Assembly (NCBI GenBank): GCA_043748015.1
Contig: JAYTOA010000035.1
Span: forward strand, 1 to 57,558
DNA: 57,558 nucleotides
From: JAIBBG01 sp043748015
GTDB lineage: Bacteria; Bacteroidota; Bacteroidia; Flavobacteriales_D; Sanyastnellaceae
Direction of reading: 5' to 3'
Shown here: in pieces, positions 45,101 to 53,409 of the stretch
How the letters are laid out: each line of letters opens with the position of its first letter
Numbering within the stretch: the stretch's first letter is position 1
Program-made: the position numbers and the translations under genes
Notes under the pieces: generated by a model
Database searches by the model: none
What the model saw: the letters and a program-made list of their open reading frames with translations, nothing else
What the model was told of the DNA's origin: nothing

Positions 45101-45785
45101 GAAAAATGAATTGAAAAGATTGAATGCTACGTCGGAATCTGCATACAAGTTTGATACTGCTCCGCTTTTGATTTATTGCACCTTGTTGCAACCATATCGT
45201 TCGCAGCCGGAGGTAACCGCGTTTTTTGAGAAGGCATACCGAACGAAGAAAAATGAATTGCTTCTCGATTTGATGGACTTCGACTTGAAAAACAATGTGA
45301 GTGTTTCCGATTCGGTCATCAACAGAATTACTTCGAAGGACGACCTCTTAGTGCCATTGTACAATTCATTGCATGCGCATCAAATGGACAAGCGATTTCC
45401 TTTGCAATACAGCAACAGAGAGGCTTTGATCCGATCTTATATCAAAGGCAAGTTTGATGACAAGAGCGGAAAGGAAGTTTTGATAGATTCTATACTCGTG
45501 TTTCACAACAAAAAGGATGTGGTCCGCGGTGAAATGCTCGATGTGTATTTCTGCAAGTACAGAAAGGCTAAATCAAAGCAGTGGATTGGAATGATCATCG
45601 CTTTTGATGAAAGCGATCAATTGAATCTATGGCCGCGATATCTCGAAAGGAGTAAAACGGTTGTCCTAAGCGATAAGGAAGACCATCTTGTGGAGATGAA
45701 CAACGAGTACAAAATACTTGTGGAATTGAATCGCCGAAGAAGAAATTACAACGGGAATCACCTCTCGAACAAACTTAGGAAGTAA
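42168..45785 (+). CDS. TraB/GumN family protein with large C-terminal region
   Basis: A 1205-residue exported protein; the signal peptide ends near residue 22 (...SFSQ). The TraB/GumN domain (about 28-300) shows the two conserved halves: LYGTMHISGK near 44-53 and SGMGCAHLPGNEGVIEML near 274-291. Family members are usually about 300 residues and are thought to be metal-dependent proteases or hydrolases. The remaining 900 residues are not recognised: about 330-770 looks like mixed alpha/beta repeats with an acidic patch (DDDEDYYADEENS near 645), and about 800-1160 is helical, possibly HEAT-like. recF follows after 22 bases. Confidence 0.75.
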   Translation: MSIPKFLLLLLCCGTSAFSSFSQDKYQSLMWKVSGNGLKKPSYLYGTMHISGKMAFHLGEQFYQAIGQVDVVALELEPEAWLKAIFDDQSSSWYARADNSWRTEFGFGYEYEAALPILKNEFKIQADIQEKVKNAMIYDPALLNYLLFRYGDYGFEADFEEDTWLDMYIYQIGKKLGKESMGLETYTESGHFIKLASQAERKERNYEEYDEKDRQEMMELHAQFEPAYRRQDLDLIDSLNKRTSSPSFDKYILIERNKVFVHNIDSVLKSGRSMLSGMGCAHLPGNEGVIEMLRSLGYTVDPYNKGERNAKQREKLDRVIFKRDYKSYTSSDQAVRFDTPAPVYYLGTEMNVAAWISLDIANGSSFLVERIKSYSGLTKRSQESLMQSVDSILYEAVAGTIVTQKKITVAGNPGVDVINRNRRGDYHRRMIIILPDEILILKLTSTGEKVKLGYGNEFFSSLKYIASNNTGIVNWTTPDKLLSCNMTGNLTYYEQLLRENANNDFEVSSSDQNAGGFFVVQRHQIENPNFLDEDEYELNRLTDAFREDNQLIEGTRTVNSLIGLPSLEASFTKKSGEGVYAKFVIQNLNYYALSVFNGDSLRAKKFFDSAKFQRVKHEQFYDYEDTLMHLRVKLPYKPVEFQTGDDDEDYYADEENSVQNAFVGARENRIYSPPGETDLVDVSYQRYHKFSDGEDSVKFFLDKEKQVKGNDMKVDRKSISWNTFGCEMNFLLSDTGCARRMMYKMVLHNKTMYTLKASYDSVLGPGDFITTFFESFQPTDTIFQYFHFSNRDEAFIDVLMNGDSTERAHAVGIISEMDFSAEASSSIRKVLQNVPHFPKQKDRDLVVEKLTTGLTSDTSAACIDFITQSFYANSDSTIYQIELLRVLARMKTQNSFNAYKRLILDEPPILSNRNNTAGFGLLSDSLKMAALMIPELMQLLALNEYEEAVYTLLATAIDSNFIKSAVYKGQVNQIVMEAKNELKRLNATSESAYKFDTAPLLIYCTLLQPYRSQPEVTAFFEKAYRTKKNELLLDLMDFDLKNNVSVSDSVINRITSKDDLLVPLYNSLHAHQMDKRFPLQYSNREALIRSYIKGKFDDKSGKEVLIDSILVFHNKKDVVRGEMLDVYFCKYRKAKSKQWIGMIIAFDESDQLNLWPRYLERSKTVVLSDKEDHLVEMNNEYKILVELNRRRRNYNGNHLSNKLRK

Positions 45786-45807
45786 TCTTGCGCCGATCAT
45801 CCAAGTT

Positions 45808-46923
45808 ATGAAGGAGCTTTATCTGCAACATCTCTCATTGTATAATTTCAAGAATTATGATGAGGCCGTGCTTGATTTTTCGAAGCAGGTTGTCTGCTTC
45901 GTTGGTGACAATGGTTCCGGTAAAACGAATCTTCTCGACGCTATTCACTATCTCAGTACCTGCAAGAGTTTTTTCAATCCAATCGACTCTCAAAACATCC
46001 GGCTGGAATCTGATCAGTGCAGTATCACGGGAGAATTCAGAAGAGAAGGACACCCTGAACAAATCATCTGTACCCTCAGAAAAAATCAGCGCAAAGTGAT
46101 GAAGCGCAATTTCAAAGAATATGAAAGACTTGCCGAGCACATTGGTTTGCTTCCGGCTGTCATTGTCACGCCCTACGACATTGAACTTATTTGGGAAGGA
46201 AGTGAAGTGCGACGCAAATTTCTCGATGCCACTATTTCATCTCTTTCAAGACCTTACCTCGATCATCTAGTTGCATACAACCACGCTTTGCTTCAAAGAA
46301 ATAATTTGCTCAAGTCATTTGGTAAAAACGGAAAGTTCAGTTCGGAGGATTTGGAACCTTGGAACTATCAACTGATTGACAAAGGGACTTTTATTTATAA
46401 TGAAAGGAAAAAATTTATCTCAGAGTTCATTGACGAATTCACTGAAGTCTACACAATGATCAGTGGCGCCGCAGAAGTGACTGGTATCAATTATGTGAGC
46501 GATTTGAACGAAACGGATTATGAAACCCTTCTCGCTAAAAATGCCGATCGAGATAGAATTCTCGAACGTACTTCAAGTGGAATTCATCGCGACGATCTGG
46601 AATTTACTATACTCAAGCATCCTCTCAAAAAGTATGGCTCGCAGGGTCAACAAAAATCTTTTTTGTTTGCATTGAAACTTGCGCAATACCAATTTCTTCG
46701 TCATCATCAAATCATGAATCCCATCATCATGCTCGATGATCTATTCGATAAAATCGATGAACTAAGAATGAATCACATCCTCGATTGGCTCTCTAAGAAT
46801 GATGTTGGCCAGATTTTTATCACGGACACACACGCTACGCGTATCCCGGAAATACTCGGTTCAAGAAATTTAAGTTATGAGGTGTGGGAAGTAAATCAAG
46901 GTATCGTGCGGAAAAAAGACTGA
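45808..46923 (+). CDS. recF: DNA replication and repair protein RecF
   Basis: A 371-residue SMC-like ATPase that helps load RecA on gapped DNA with RecO and RecR. Walker A GDNGSGKT is at 33-40, the signature GSQGQQKSFLFALKLA near 272-287, and Walker B PIIMLDDLFDKID near 306-318. LYNFKNYDEAVLDF at the N-terminus is typical. It is followed after three bases by the DUF721 gene, a pairing seen widely because DUF721 proteins accompany replication genes. dnaA, dnaN and gyrB are not nearby. Confidence 0.96.
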   Translation: MKELYLQHLSLYNFKNYDEAVLDFSKQVVCFVGDNGSGKTNLLDAIHYLSTCKSFFNPIDSQNIRLESDQCSITGEFRREGHPEQIICTLRKNQRKVMKRNFKEYERLAEHIGLLPAVIVTPYDIELIWEGSEVRRKFLDATISSLSRPYLDHLVAYNHALLQRNNLLKSFGKNGKFSSEDLEPWNYQLIDKGTFIYNERKKFISEFIDEFTEVYTMISGAAEVTGINYVSDLNETDYETLLAKNADRDRILERTSSGIHRDDLEFTILKHPLKKYGSQGQQKSFLFALKLAQYQFLRHHQIMNPIIMLDDLFDKIDELRMNHILDWLSKNDVGQIFITDTHATRIPEILGSRNLSYEVWEVNQGIVRKKD

Positions 46924-46947
46924 CCTTTGCAGTTCGAATCAGTTCTT

Positions 46948-47244
46948 ATGTCTTCAAGAAAATACACCGATCAAACTCTCAAAACTGTCATCGCTGAATT
47001 ATTCAAATCCAATGGGCTTGATAAGAAATTCAACGAGATGGAAGTCTTCAAATGTTACCGCGATGTAGTGGGCGAAGTTGTTTCTAAAAAGACACGCGAA
47101 ATCTATCTCCGCGACAAAACACTCGTGCTCAAAATGGACAGCGGCGTGCTGAAAGAGGAACTTTCAATGCAGAAAACGCGCATCATTGGACTCATTAACG
47201 AGCAACTTGGCAATCCATTTTTGGAAAAACTTGACATCTGGTAA
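46948..47244 (+). CDS. DUF721 domain protein
   Basis: A 98-residue soluble protein of the DUF721 family (DciA-related, implicated in loading the replicative helicase in bacteria that lack DnaC). VYRxVVGEVVSKKTREIYL-like and KTLVLKMDSGVLKEELSMQK stretches fit the family. I place the start at the ATG at 46948; a TTG at 46927 is also in frame and only four bases after the recF stop codon. Either way it is coupled to recF. Confidence 0.85.
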   Translation: MSSRKYTDQTLKTVIAELFKSNGLDKKFNEMEVFKCYRDVVGEVVSKKTREIYLRDKTLVLKMDSGVLKEELSMQKTRIIGLINEQLGNPFLEKLDIW

Positions 47245-47287
47245 TGATGTTTCTCACCCAAGGTTTGTAGGTGTTTTATTGTTCTGC

Positions 47288-47314
47288 TTGTAATTTGGCT
47301 GTGCGATACATTTG
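47288..47314 (+). promoter_or_regulatory. Candidate promoter of the multiheme cytochrome gene
   Basis: TTG (47288-47290) and TACATTTG (47307-47314) are 16 bases apart, close to the Bacteroidota pattern. The leader would be about 20 bases to the ATG at 47341. Confidence 0.4.
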
Positions 47315-47340
47315 TCGCCTTCATTCAATCTGCAATTTTC

Positions 47341-49329
47341 ATGCTTAAGCGTTCTGTACAATCTCTTGCGAATCCGAAATGGATCATCGGCATTGCCGGA
47401 CTTTTCGTATTCTTCGTTTTTTCTGCTGCATATCGCAAAACAAAACCGGTCTCTTATCACTCGGGTCATGAGATGATTGAATATCGCAGAATGCTGGAGG
47501 GTGATTTGCCCAACGGGGTCAGCGACATGTTTATCGGTTCCGGAAAATGTGCGGGTTGCCATGGCATCGATCCTGAAGGAATTGCGAATCTTACTTCTGA
47601 AGGAATTCAAGTAAGCCCTGCAGAGAACTGGCGCGCGACTATGATGGCCAACAGCGCGAAAGATCCTATGTGGCGCGCAAAGGTGGCGCATGAGATCGCT
47701 ATCAATCCAGGACACGCTGCCGAACTCATGAATAAGTGCACTTCTTGTCACGCGCCTTTGGGAAGATTTGAAGCTGTTCACGATGGTATTGAAAATTATA
47801 CTATCGATATGATGACACAGGATTCTTTGGCACTGGATGGCGTGAGTTGCATGGCTTGTCACTCGCAACAAATTGAAACTACAGGGAATTTTTTTTCAGG
47901 TGAATTGCACTACAACGCCGATACGATTTGGGGGCCGGTATTCAATATTGCTCCTGAGGATTTTCCATTGTTTGGCGTGGCTATGCAAAGTTTCGTTGGT
48001 GTTGAACCTGTTCCTCATGAAAAATATTCGCGCTCTGAAACCTGCGCCGGTTGCCACTCACTTGTTACTCATACCGCTGACCTCACAGGTAATCTCACAG
48101 GTGGAACATTCATCGAACAAGCAACTTATCACGAGTGGCTCAACAGTTCATATCGTAATGATGTAAACCTTCGCAAAGAGTGTCAGGGTTGTCACATGCC
48201 GCGTCTTGATGAGCCGATTGTTGTCGCATCCGGTTATCTTTTTCTTCAGGACAATCCTCGTCAACCATTTGGTCAGCATTGGCTCGTTGGTGGAAATTCT
48301 TTCATGCTTGAGTTGATGAAAAATCGCATCAGTGAATTGGGTATTACTGCTTCGCAAGAGAATTTCGATATGGTAATCGATCGTACCCTCAACAGTCTGC
48401 AAAACGAATCTGCCATTGTGGAACTTATTCCAGGCGGCATTGACGGTGACAGTGCCAGGTATACCGTGAAAATCACCAACAAGACAGGACACAAACTTCC
48501 AAGTGGATATCCTTCGCGTCGTGCGTATATCGAATTTATCATGACGGATGAGGATGGCAATGAAATTTTCCACTCGGGAAAATTGGTTCCCGGTTATGAA
48601 GTGCAAGGCCAGAATGCCGATTATGAACCGCACTACGAGATGATCAATGACGACGAAAATCAAGTGCAGATTTATGAACTCGTCATGGGGGATGTGCTCG
48701 GAAATGTGACTACTGTTCTTGAGCGTGCAGATCATACGTTGAAAGACAATCGTTTTGTACCGCTTGGTTTCACTGTGAATCATCCGGCATACGACACCAC
48801 CGCTATTGTTGGCGCAGCTTTCGATGATCCGAACTTTAATCACATCAATGGAGTGGAAGGTTCTGGAACGGACGAAGTGCAATACCATGTGCCTGTCTCT
48901 GGCATCAATGGCAATGTCACTGTAACAGCACGTCTCATGTATCAGAGTTTACCTCCGAAATGGAATGCAGAATTGTTTGCTGTGGATGATCCTACTATCA
49001 ATGCCTTTGAAACAATGTATTGGGAAGAAGGTCCGGATCCGGTGATGATGGCTTCCGATGAATTGGCTAGCACACTGGTGGGCATGCGCGAGTACGCCAA
49101 CTTTTTCCGAACAAGTCCGAACCCGACAACCACTGGACTGGTAATTGTGGATGCCGGCGACGACATCATCACTCAAATTGCGATTTATGATATGAGCGGT
49201 AAACTCATTGAGATGATCAAACCAAACAATACGCGCACACCTGTGAAACTGCCTGCAACTATTGGAACGTATGTACTTGATGTATCGACATCTCGTGGCA
49301 GACGTGTGGAGAAGGTGATGAGGAGATAA
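47341..49329 (+). CDS. Secreted pentaheme cytochrome c family protein with T9SS-like C-terminus
   Basis: A 662-residue exported protein with an N-terminal membrane-spanning signal (about 13-31). Five c-type heme motifs are visible: CAGCH (Cys70), CTSCH (133), CMACH (170), CAGCH (235) and CQGCH (281). Residues about 360-580 contain GHKLPSGYPSRRAYIEF, a stretch also seen in multiheme proteins with a cytochrome c-554 or NrfA-like fold. The last 75 residues (PNPTTTGLVIVDAG, then IAIYDMSGKLIEMI, ending in basic KVMRR) resemble a T9SS type A sorting domain. An electron-transfer role at the cell surface is inferred. Confidence 0.85.
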   Translation: MLKRSVQSLANPKWIIGIAGLFVFFVFSAAYRKTKPVSYHSGHEMIEYRRMLEGDLPNGVSDMFIGSGKCAGCHGIDPEGIANLTSEGIQVSPAENWRATMMANSAKDPMWRAKVAHEIAINPGHAAELMNKCTSCHAPLGRFEAVHDGIENYTIDMMTQDSLALDGVSCMACHSQQIETTGNFFSGELHYNADTIWGPVFNIAPEDFPLFGVAMQSFVGVEPVPHEKYSRSETCAGCHSLVTHTADLTGNLTGGTFIEQATYHEWLNSSYRNDVNLRKECQGCHMPRLDEPIVVASGYLFLQDNPRQPFGQHWLVGGNSFMLELMKNRISELGITASQENFDMVIDRTLNSLQNESAIVELIPGGIDGDSARYTVKITNKTGHKLPSGYPSRRAYIEFIMTDEDGNEIFHSGKLVPGYEVQGQNADYEPHYEMINDDENQVQIYELVMGDVLGNVTTVLERADHTLKDNRFVPLGFTVNHPAYDTTAIVGAAFDDPNFNHINGVEGSGTDEVQYHVPVSGINGNVTVTARLMYQSLPPKWNAELFAVDDPTINAFETMYWEEGPDPVMMASDELASTLVGMREYANFFRTSPNPTTTGLVIVDAGDDIITQIAIYDMSGKLIEMIKPNNTRTPVKLPATIGTYVLDVSTSRGRRVEKVMRR

Positions 49330-49384
49330 TTTTATAGTCTCGAGAAACTCATTATTAGAAATTTTAAAAGTGTTGCGCTTTTGA

Positions 49385-49489
49385 TTGTTGTTCTCCGAAT
49401 TTGAATTACGTAAAACGTATAATGTTTATTCCTTGTGATATGTTTTGTTTGTTGTTCTCAGAATTGAATCGCGTGAAACACGAATAGCG
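49385..49489. repeat. Two imperfect direct repeats with small hairpins
   Basis: Two copies of about 40 bases start with TTGTTGTTCTC at about 49385 and 49448. Each contains a small palindrome with an AAA loop (TACGTAAAACGTA in the first, CGTGAAACACG in the second). The palindromic arms differ between copies but still pair. Neither is followed by a T-run. Confidence 0.4.
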
Positions 49490-49527
49490 TCTTCATTGCC
49501 AAATAGACCGCATGTGTTTACGATATA

Positions 49528-50336
49528 TTATTTCTTTCCGCAATACTGATCTAAATACTCTTGAACATATGTGTTGTCGAGAGCCAATGCTTTACGCCAT
49601 TCGATATAAGCCTTATTGGGTTCTCCGGTTTCTATGTAATTGAAACCGCGCGCATAATAGATGGTTGAATTGACCGGTTGCAAACGCTCGGCTATGGCGT
49701 ACGCTTCAAATGACTTCTCAAAATTTCTAAGTGCGTAATTGCAATTACCAATGTTCAGGTATGCATCTGTATAATTTGGATCCAGTGAGATTGCTTTATT
49801 ATAATCATCCAGCGCTTGCTGAAATGCGTTTGTTACATGATAACAGTATCCGCGCGCGAAGTAGACATCTGCCGTTTGCTGGGGGTTTTTATTGATTGCT
49901 TTGGTAAAGAATACAAGTGCAGCCATTGTCTGTTTGGTATATAAAAAGCAAAAGGCGCGCTTGGCGTATGCTGTTACATCGTTCGAGTCCAGCTCAATTA
50001 AGTGAGCACAATCATCAATGGCTGCGTAATAATTACCCATCAATGTTTGTGCTTGTGCTCTCACTAAAATTGTATTTGTACTCTCGGGATTAATGGTCAG
50101 AGCGCGATTGAGATCTGCAATTGCAAGAAGGTCATGTCTAACGTACATATGCGCAGCACCTCATGAGTAGAAATATTCAGCGTTGGAATTGTCGCGTTGG
50201 ATGAGAATGTTATAGCATCTTCATATTGCTGCGAGATCGATTGTTGCTTGGCTGCATCCTCCAATTCGGCGGTAGTCTGTGCGTTTGTAAATGCAAATTG
50301 GAGGCATATTATCAGAAGCAAAAGTCCTTTTTTCAT
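49528..50336 (-). pseudogene. Secreted TPR protein gene, broken by a frameshift and a stop
   Basis: Two frames together make one tetratricopeptide protein. The 5' part (ATG at 50336) encodes a signal peptide (MKKGLLLLIICLQFAFTNAQ) and the first helix (SQQYEDAITFSSNA). The reading then has to move to another frame at about 50200 to continue IQRDNSNAEYFYS. A TGA follows where CGA (Arg) would give the expected YSRGAAHMYVR, and at least five more TPR units run to 49528. A frameshift and a nonsense codon within about 40 bases point to a true pseudogene, but clustered assembly errors cannot be excluded. Confidence 0.75.
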
Positions 50337-50541
50337 AGCTATTCTTTTGTTGGTATTCGTGCCTGTACCGAGTTGCAGCGAACAAGCTCTCAATTCCGGG
50401 GTATAGTCTTTGAATTTGTAGAGGATTAATTTAAACCCTAATGGAGCGAAGGATATTTCACTTCATCGAACAAAAAGAGTTTAAATTTTGCATCACTTGC
50501 CGCTCATTTTGAACTTTTTTTTTATCGAGATTTTTGAAATT

Positions 50542-51645
50542 TCAAAATGAAGGGTTGAATTTTTCAAAGTTTGTTCCATTGAATTTGTACAATCCGTTTT
50601 CGTGCGTACCCAACCAAAGCTCACCCTTTCTGTCTTTGTAAATAGAAAAAAGCGTCACATTGTTCTCGCCGGCTTTCACGGAATAGGTTGTGAATTTTTT
50701 TCCATCATAACGATACACTCCTTGATTGTATGTGGCCATCCAGAGATCTCCCTGGTGATCTTCAACTACCGACATGAAGTAAATAAATTCCGAGCCGTCG
50801 TCAGTTTTTAATCCTGCAATACCTTTTTCTCTTTGGTATGCAACGAGCGTTTTGTCATCCTCGATGTGTGCTTCAGGTGAAATGGTATAGCGATAATGCG
50901 AATTGCAAATCCAGAATTTGCCTTTTGAATCTTCTATGATAGAACGAATGCCAAATGATCCGCCCTGTGGCGTCAAGGTGAGTTCTTCTTCATACAACCA
51001 ACTCAAAGTCTTTCCGTCGTAGCGACAGATTCCAAGGTTGGAAGTGCCAAACCACATGGTGCCTTTTCTGTCTTCGTAGATGTAATAGACATCATACGGA
51101 CTCCATGATTTATTGGGGAACTGTTTATAGTAAGCATCAGCGAGATAATGCTTCGGAAATGTCAATTGATAGAGATGAGTACCGTCGTACCTGCACGGAC
51201 CTGCGTCTCCGTTTTTCCCCAGGATGCTGAACCAAAGATCATCGGGATTCAACGCCCAATTTTCATTAGAAGATTTGCTTTCGATGGGAACAAGCTTTGT
51301 AAAATCTTGTCCATCGAATTTGTCGATGCCTTCAAGTGTTGAGATGTAAATGTTTCCCTTTTTGTCTTCTTGAATCGCCCTGATGCGGTTGCTGCTTAAC
51401 CCATCACTTGTCGTATAATTCGTGATGATCTTACCGTCGTATTTGTAAGCACCATTGGTATCACTTCCAAACCAATAATCTCCATTGGCTGCTTGAAACA
51501 CAATCCAGATGCTTTTGCTCAATTCAGAAACGACAATTCCGATTTCAACTTTGGGATCATGACTTGTTTTTTGTGAAGTGCTTTGGACGTTGCAGCCTAT
51601 GGAAAATATCAACAGAGATAGTACGATGATCAAATTTTTATTCAT
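50542..51645 (-). CDS. Seven-bladed propeller lipoprotein (two-component regulator propeller type)
   Basis: A 367-residue lipoprotein; the second ATG (51645) gives a compact signal peptide with Cys at SIGC. Seven Reg_prop-type blades are visible, each ending with a WFG-x(6)-GxxxYDGK pattern (for example GDYWFGSDTNGAYKYDGK, GTMWFGTSNLGICRYDGK, GELWLGTHENGLYKFNGT). In hybrid sensor kinases such blades form the periplasmic sugar sensor; here no kinase domain follows, so the protein is a free propeller. A close paralogue lies at 53410-54516. Confidence 0.85.
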   Translation of the reverse strand: MNKNLIIVLSLLIFSIGCNVQSTSQKTSHDPKVEIGIVVSELSKSIWIVFQAANGDYWFGSDTNGAYKYDGKIITNYTTSDGLSSNRIRAIQEDKKGNIYISTLEGIDKFDGQDFTKLVPIESKSSNENWALNPDDLWFSILGKNGDAGPCRYDGTHLYQLTFPKHYLADAYYKQFPNKSWSPYDVYYIYEDRKGTMWFGTSNLGICRYDGKTLSWLYEEELTLTPQGGSFGIRSIIEDSKGKFWICNSHYRYTISPEAHIEDDKTLVAYQREKGIAGLKTDDGSEFIYFMSVVEDHQGDLWMATYNQGVYRYDGKKFTTYSVKAGENNVTLFSIYKDRKGELWLGTHENGLYKFNGTNFEKFNPSF

Positions 51646-51689
51646 TGCAGTCATTGTTTTATTCCTTCATTGCATTGGAAATATTTTAT

Positions 51690-53144
51690 CTACTCCTCCT
51701 TCCTCTTCAATATCCTTCCTCTCGGCTCATCTCCTTCATGCAGCGCAATGTCTGTATGAAGGAACTGCGCTGCTTCTGCTGAATCAATCACTTTGATGGC
51801 ACTGCGTTCCAACATCTCTGTTTCAAATTCCGTCAATACGCTTTTCCTCACGCCGGCTTCTTTCCAGTTTGATAATGGTCTGCAACCTTTGGTGATGCCG
51901 CGCGCAAGCGACAGTGAATCTAACAATGCCTGGTTTGCTCCTTGTCCTTTGAATGGACTCATCGGATGTGCCGCATCTCCAATAAGCGTAATCGGACCAC
52001 CACGCTCCAACATTTCCGAAGTTAGCAATTCCCGATCATACACGGGATAACCGGAAACCAAATTTGAGTTGGTCGCCGCCAATATCTGCGGAATGGGATC
52101 GTGCCATTGCGTTCTGCGGCATGCTTCTTCCTTAAGTGCTTGTGTTCCGCGTTCGCTCAATTTCTTCGCTTCTTTTTCTGACATTGGAAAACTAAGTTGC
52201 CACATAATGGAGTCTGATGCATAAGGCATCATATAGATCCGCTCGTTGCCATTGGCTGTTTGAAAAACTGTTGCTGAATCGAGCAATGAATGATCAAGTC
52301 CTTTGATATCTGCCAACGGACAAATACCCAATATCACAATACAACCCAGGTATCGCAATGGAGTTTTGTCTTCACCCATTAGCAAATTTCGCACGGCACT
52401 AAAAATGCCATCAGCGCCAACAACAAGATCTGCAGTTGACCTTTTTATTTCTCCATTCACTTGAAAGCTCAGATCAACTCTACCCTCTTCACGTACTTTA
52501 AAATTGACCAACTGATGTCCCCATTGCACAGCGTCAAGTCCTCCAAGTTGTGCGAGTAATGCAGAGCGCAATGACTGTCGTGCAATGTGCACGTTGGTGC
52601 GCTTGGGTGATGTTTTTACATCAGACTCCAGCCACTTTCTTCGTCCCCATTCGCCAACTATTTTCCCATCCGTAGTGTGCACCACATGTCGCGTTGAAAT
52701 CACACCTTCTGTTAATGAGAAAAGACCCAATCCTTCAATCGCTTTACTCGCTTGTTGCAAGGTGAGTCCATAGCCCTGTGAGCGCATATCGAAGCCACTG
52801 TCGCGCTCATAAAGTGTAAATGGAATTCCGCGATGTAGACAAGCAACAGCCAACGCCACACCTCCAATTCCACCACCGACAATGGCTACATGCGGAAAAT
52901 TTTCAGTGTCGGGAATAGGATTGCTGTCAGAACGAATCAATCCGCAACCGCCACAATCAAAGCATGAATAGAGGTGACCTTTGGGACGCACCGGTTCAAT
53001 TCCTTCGCCTGTTTTTTCAAATTTTTCCAATGCCGATTTAAAAGCGAGTCGCACTTTCTTGCGGAGCCTGCGACTTTTCTTGCCGCGTCCCTGACATTCA
53101 CCACAAATCGTCCAGCAGGTGTGTTCGTTTTCCGCTTCTTTCAT
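51690..53144 (-). CDS. FAD-dependent monooxygenase with N-terminal Cys-rich motif
   Basis: A 484-residue flavoprotein. I start it at 53144, preceded by GAGGCGAA, rather than at the upstream frame start at 53348. Residues 10-70 contain six cysteines (10, 14, 17, 61, 64, 67) in CGECQGRGKKSRRLRKK and CFDCGGCGL, like half of a DnaJ-type zinc-binding module. The Rossmann motif GGGIGGVAL is at 90-98, GADGIFSAVR lies in the middle, and GDAAHPMSPFKGQGANQAL binds the FAD ribityl chain. It is a class A aromatic hydroxylase-like enzyme with unknown substrate. Propeller lipoprotein genes lie on both sides. Confidence 0.8.
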   Translation of the reverse strand: MKEAENEHTCWTICGECQGRGKKSRRLRKKVRLAFKSALEKFEKTGEGIEPVRPKGHLYSCFDCGGCGLIRSDSNPIPDTENFPHVAIVGGGIGGVALAVACLHRGIPFTLYERDSGFDMRSQGYGLTLQQASKAIEGLGLFSLTEGVISTRHVVHTTDGKIVGEWGRRKWLESDVKTSPKRTNVHIARQSLRSALLAQLGGLDAVQWGHQLVNFKVREEGRVDLSFQVNGEIKRSTADLVVGADGIFSAVRNLLMGEDKTPLRYLGCIVILGICPLADIKGLDHSLLDSATVFQTANGNERIYMMPYASDSIMWQLSFPMSEKEAKKLSERGTQALKEEACRRTQWHDPIPQILAATNSNLVSGYPVYDRELLTSEMLERGGPITLIGDAAHPMSPFKGQGANQALLDSLSLARGITKGCRPLSNWKEAGVRKSVLTEFETEMLERSAIKVIDSAEAAQFLHTDIALHEGDEPRGRILKRKEE

Positions 53145-53409
53145 TTCGCCTCGAATGTATTGATTTGTGAGGAAAGCTGTTTTCAATAGAGGAGGTTTTT
53201 GGGTTAACCGATCACGATACTTCCAATGTGTGCTGTGTTGCAATTTTTCGAAAACGTAATGTAGTAATACGAAGAACGTGGCTTTTGCTGCCTGACTTAA
53301 TTTTAAATAGCAAATTTTTAGTCTAGCATAAAACGGTGTCAAGAACATGCAACTCCGCTTTTGGATAATATGCAGTTGGTGGATCTTTATTCTACTACGA
53401 ACTGTTTAT

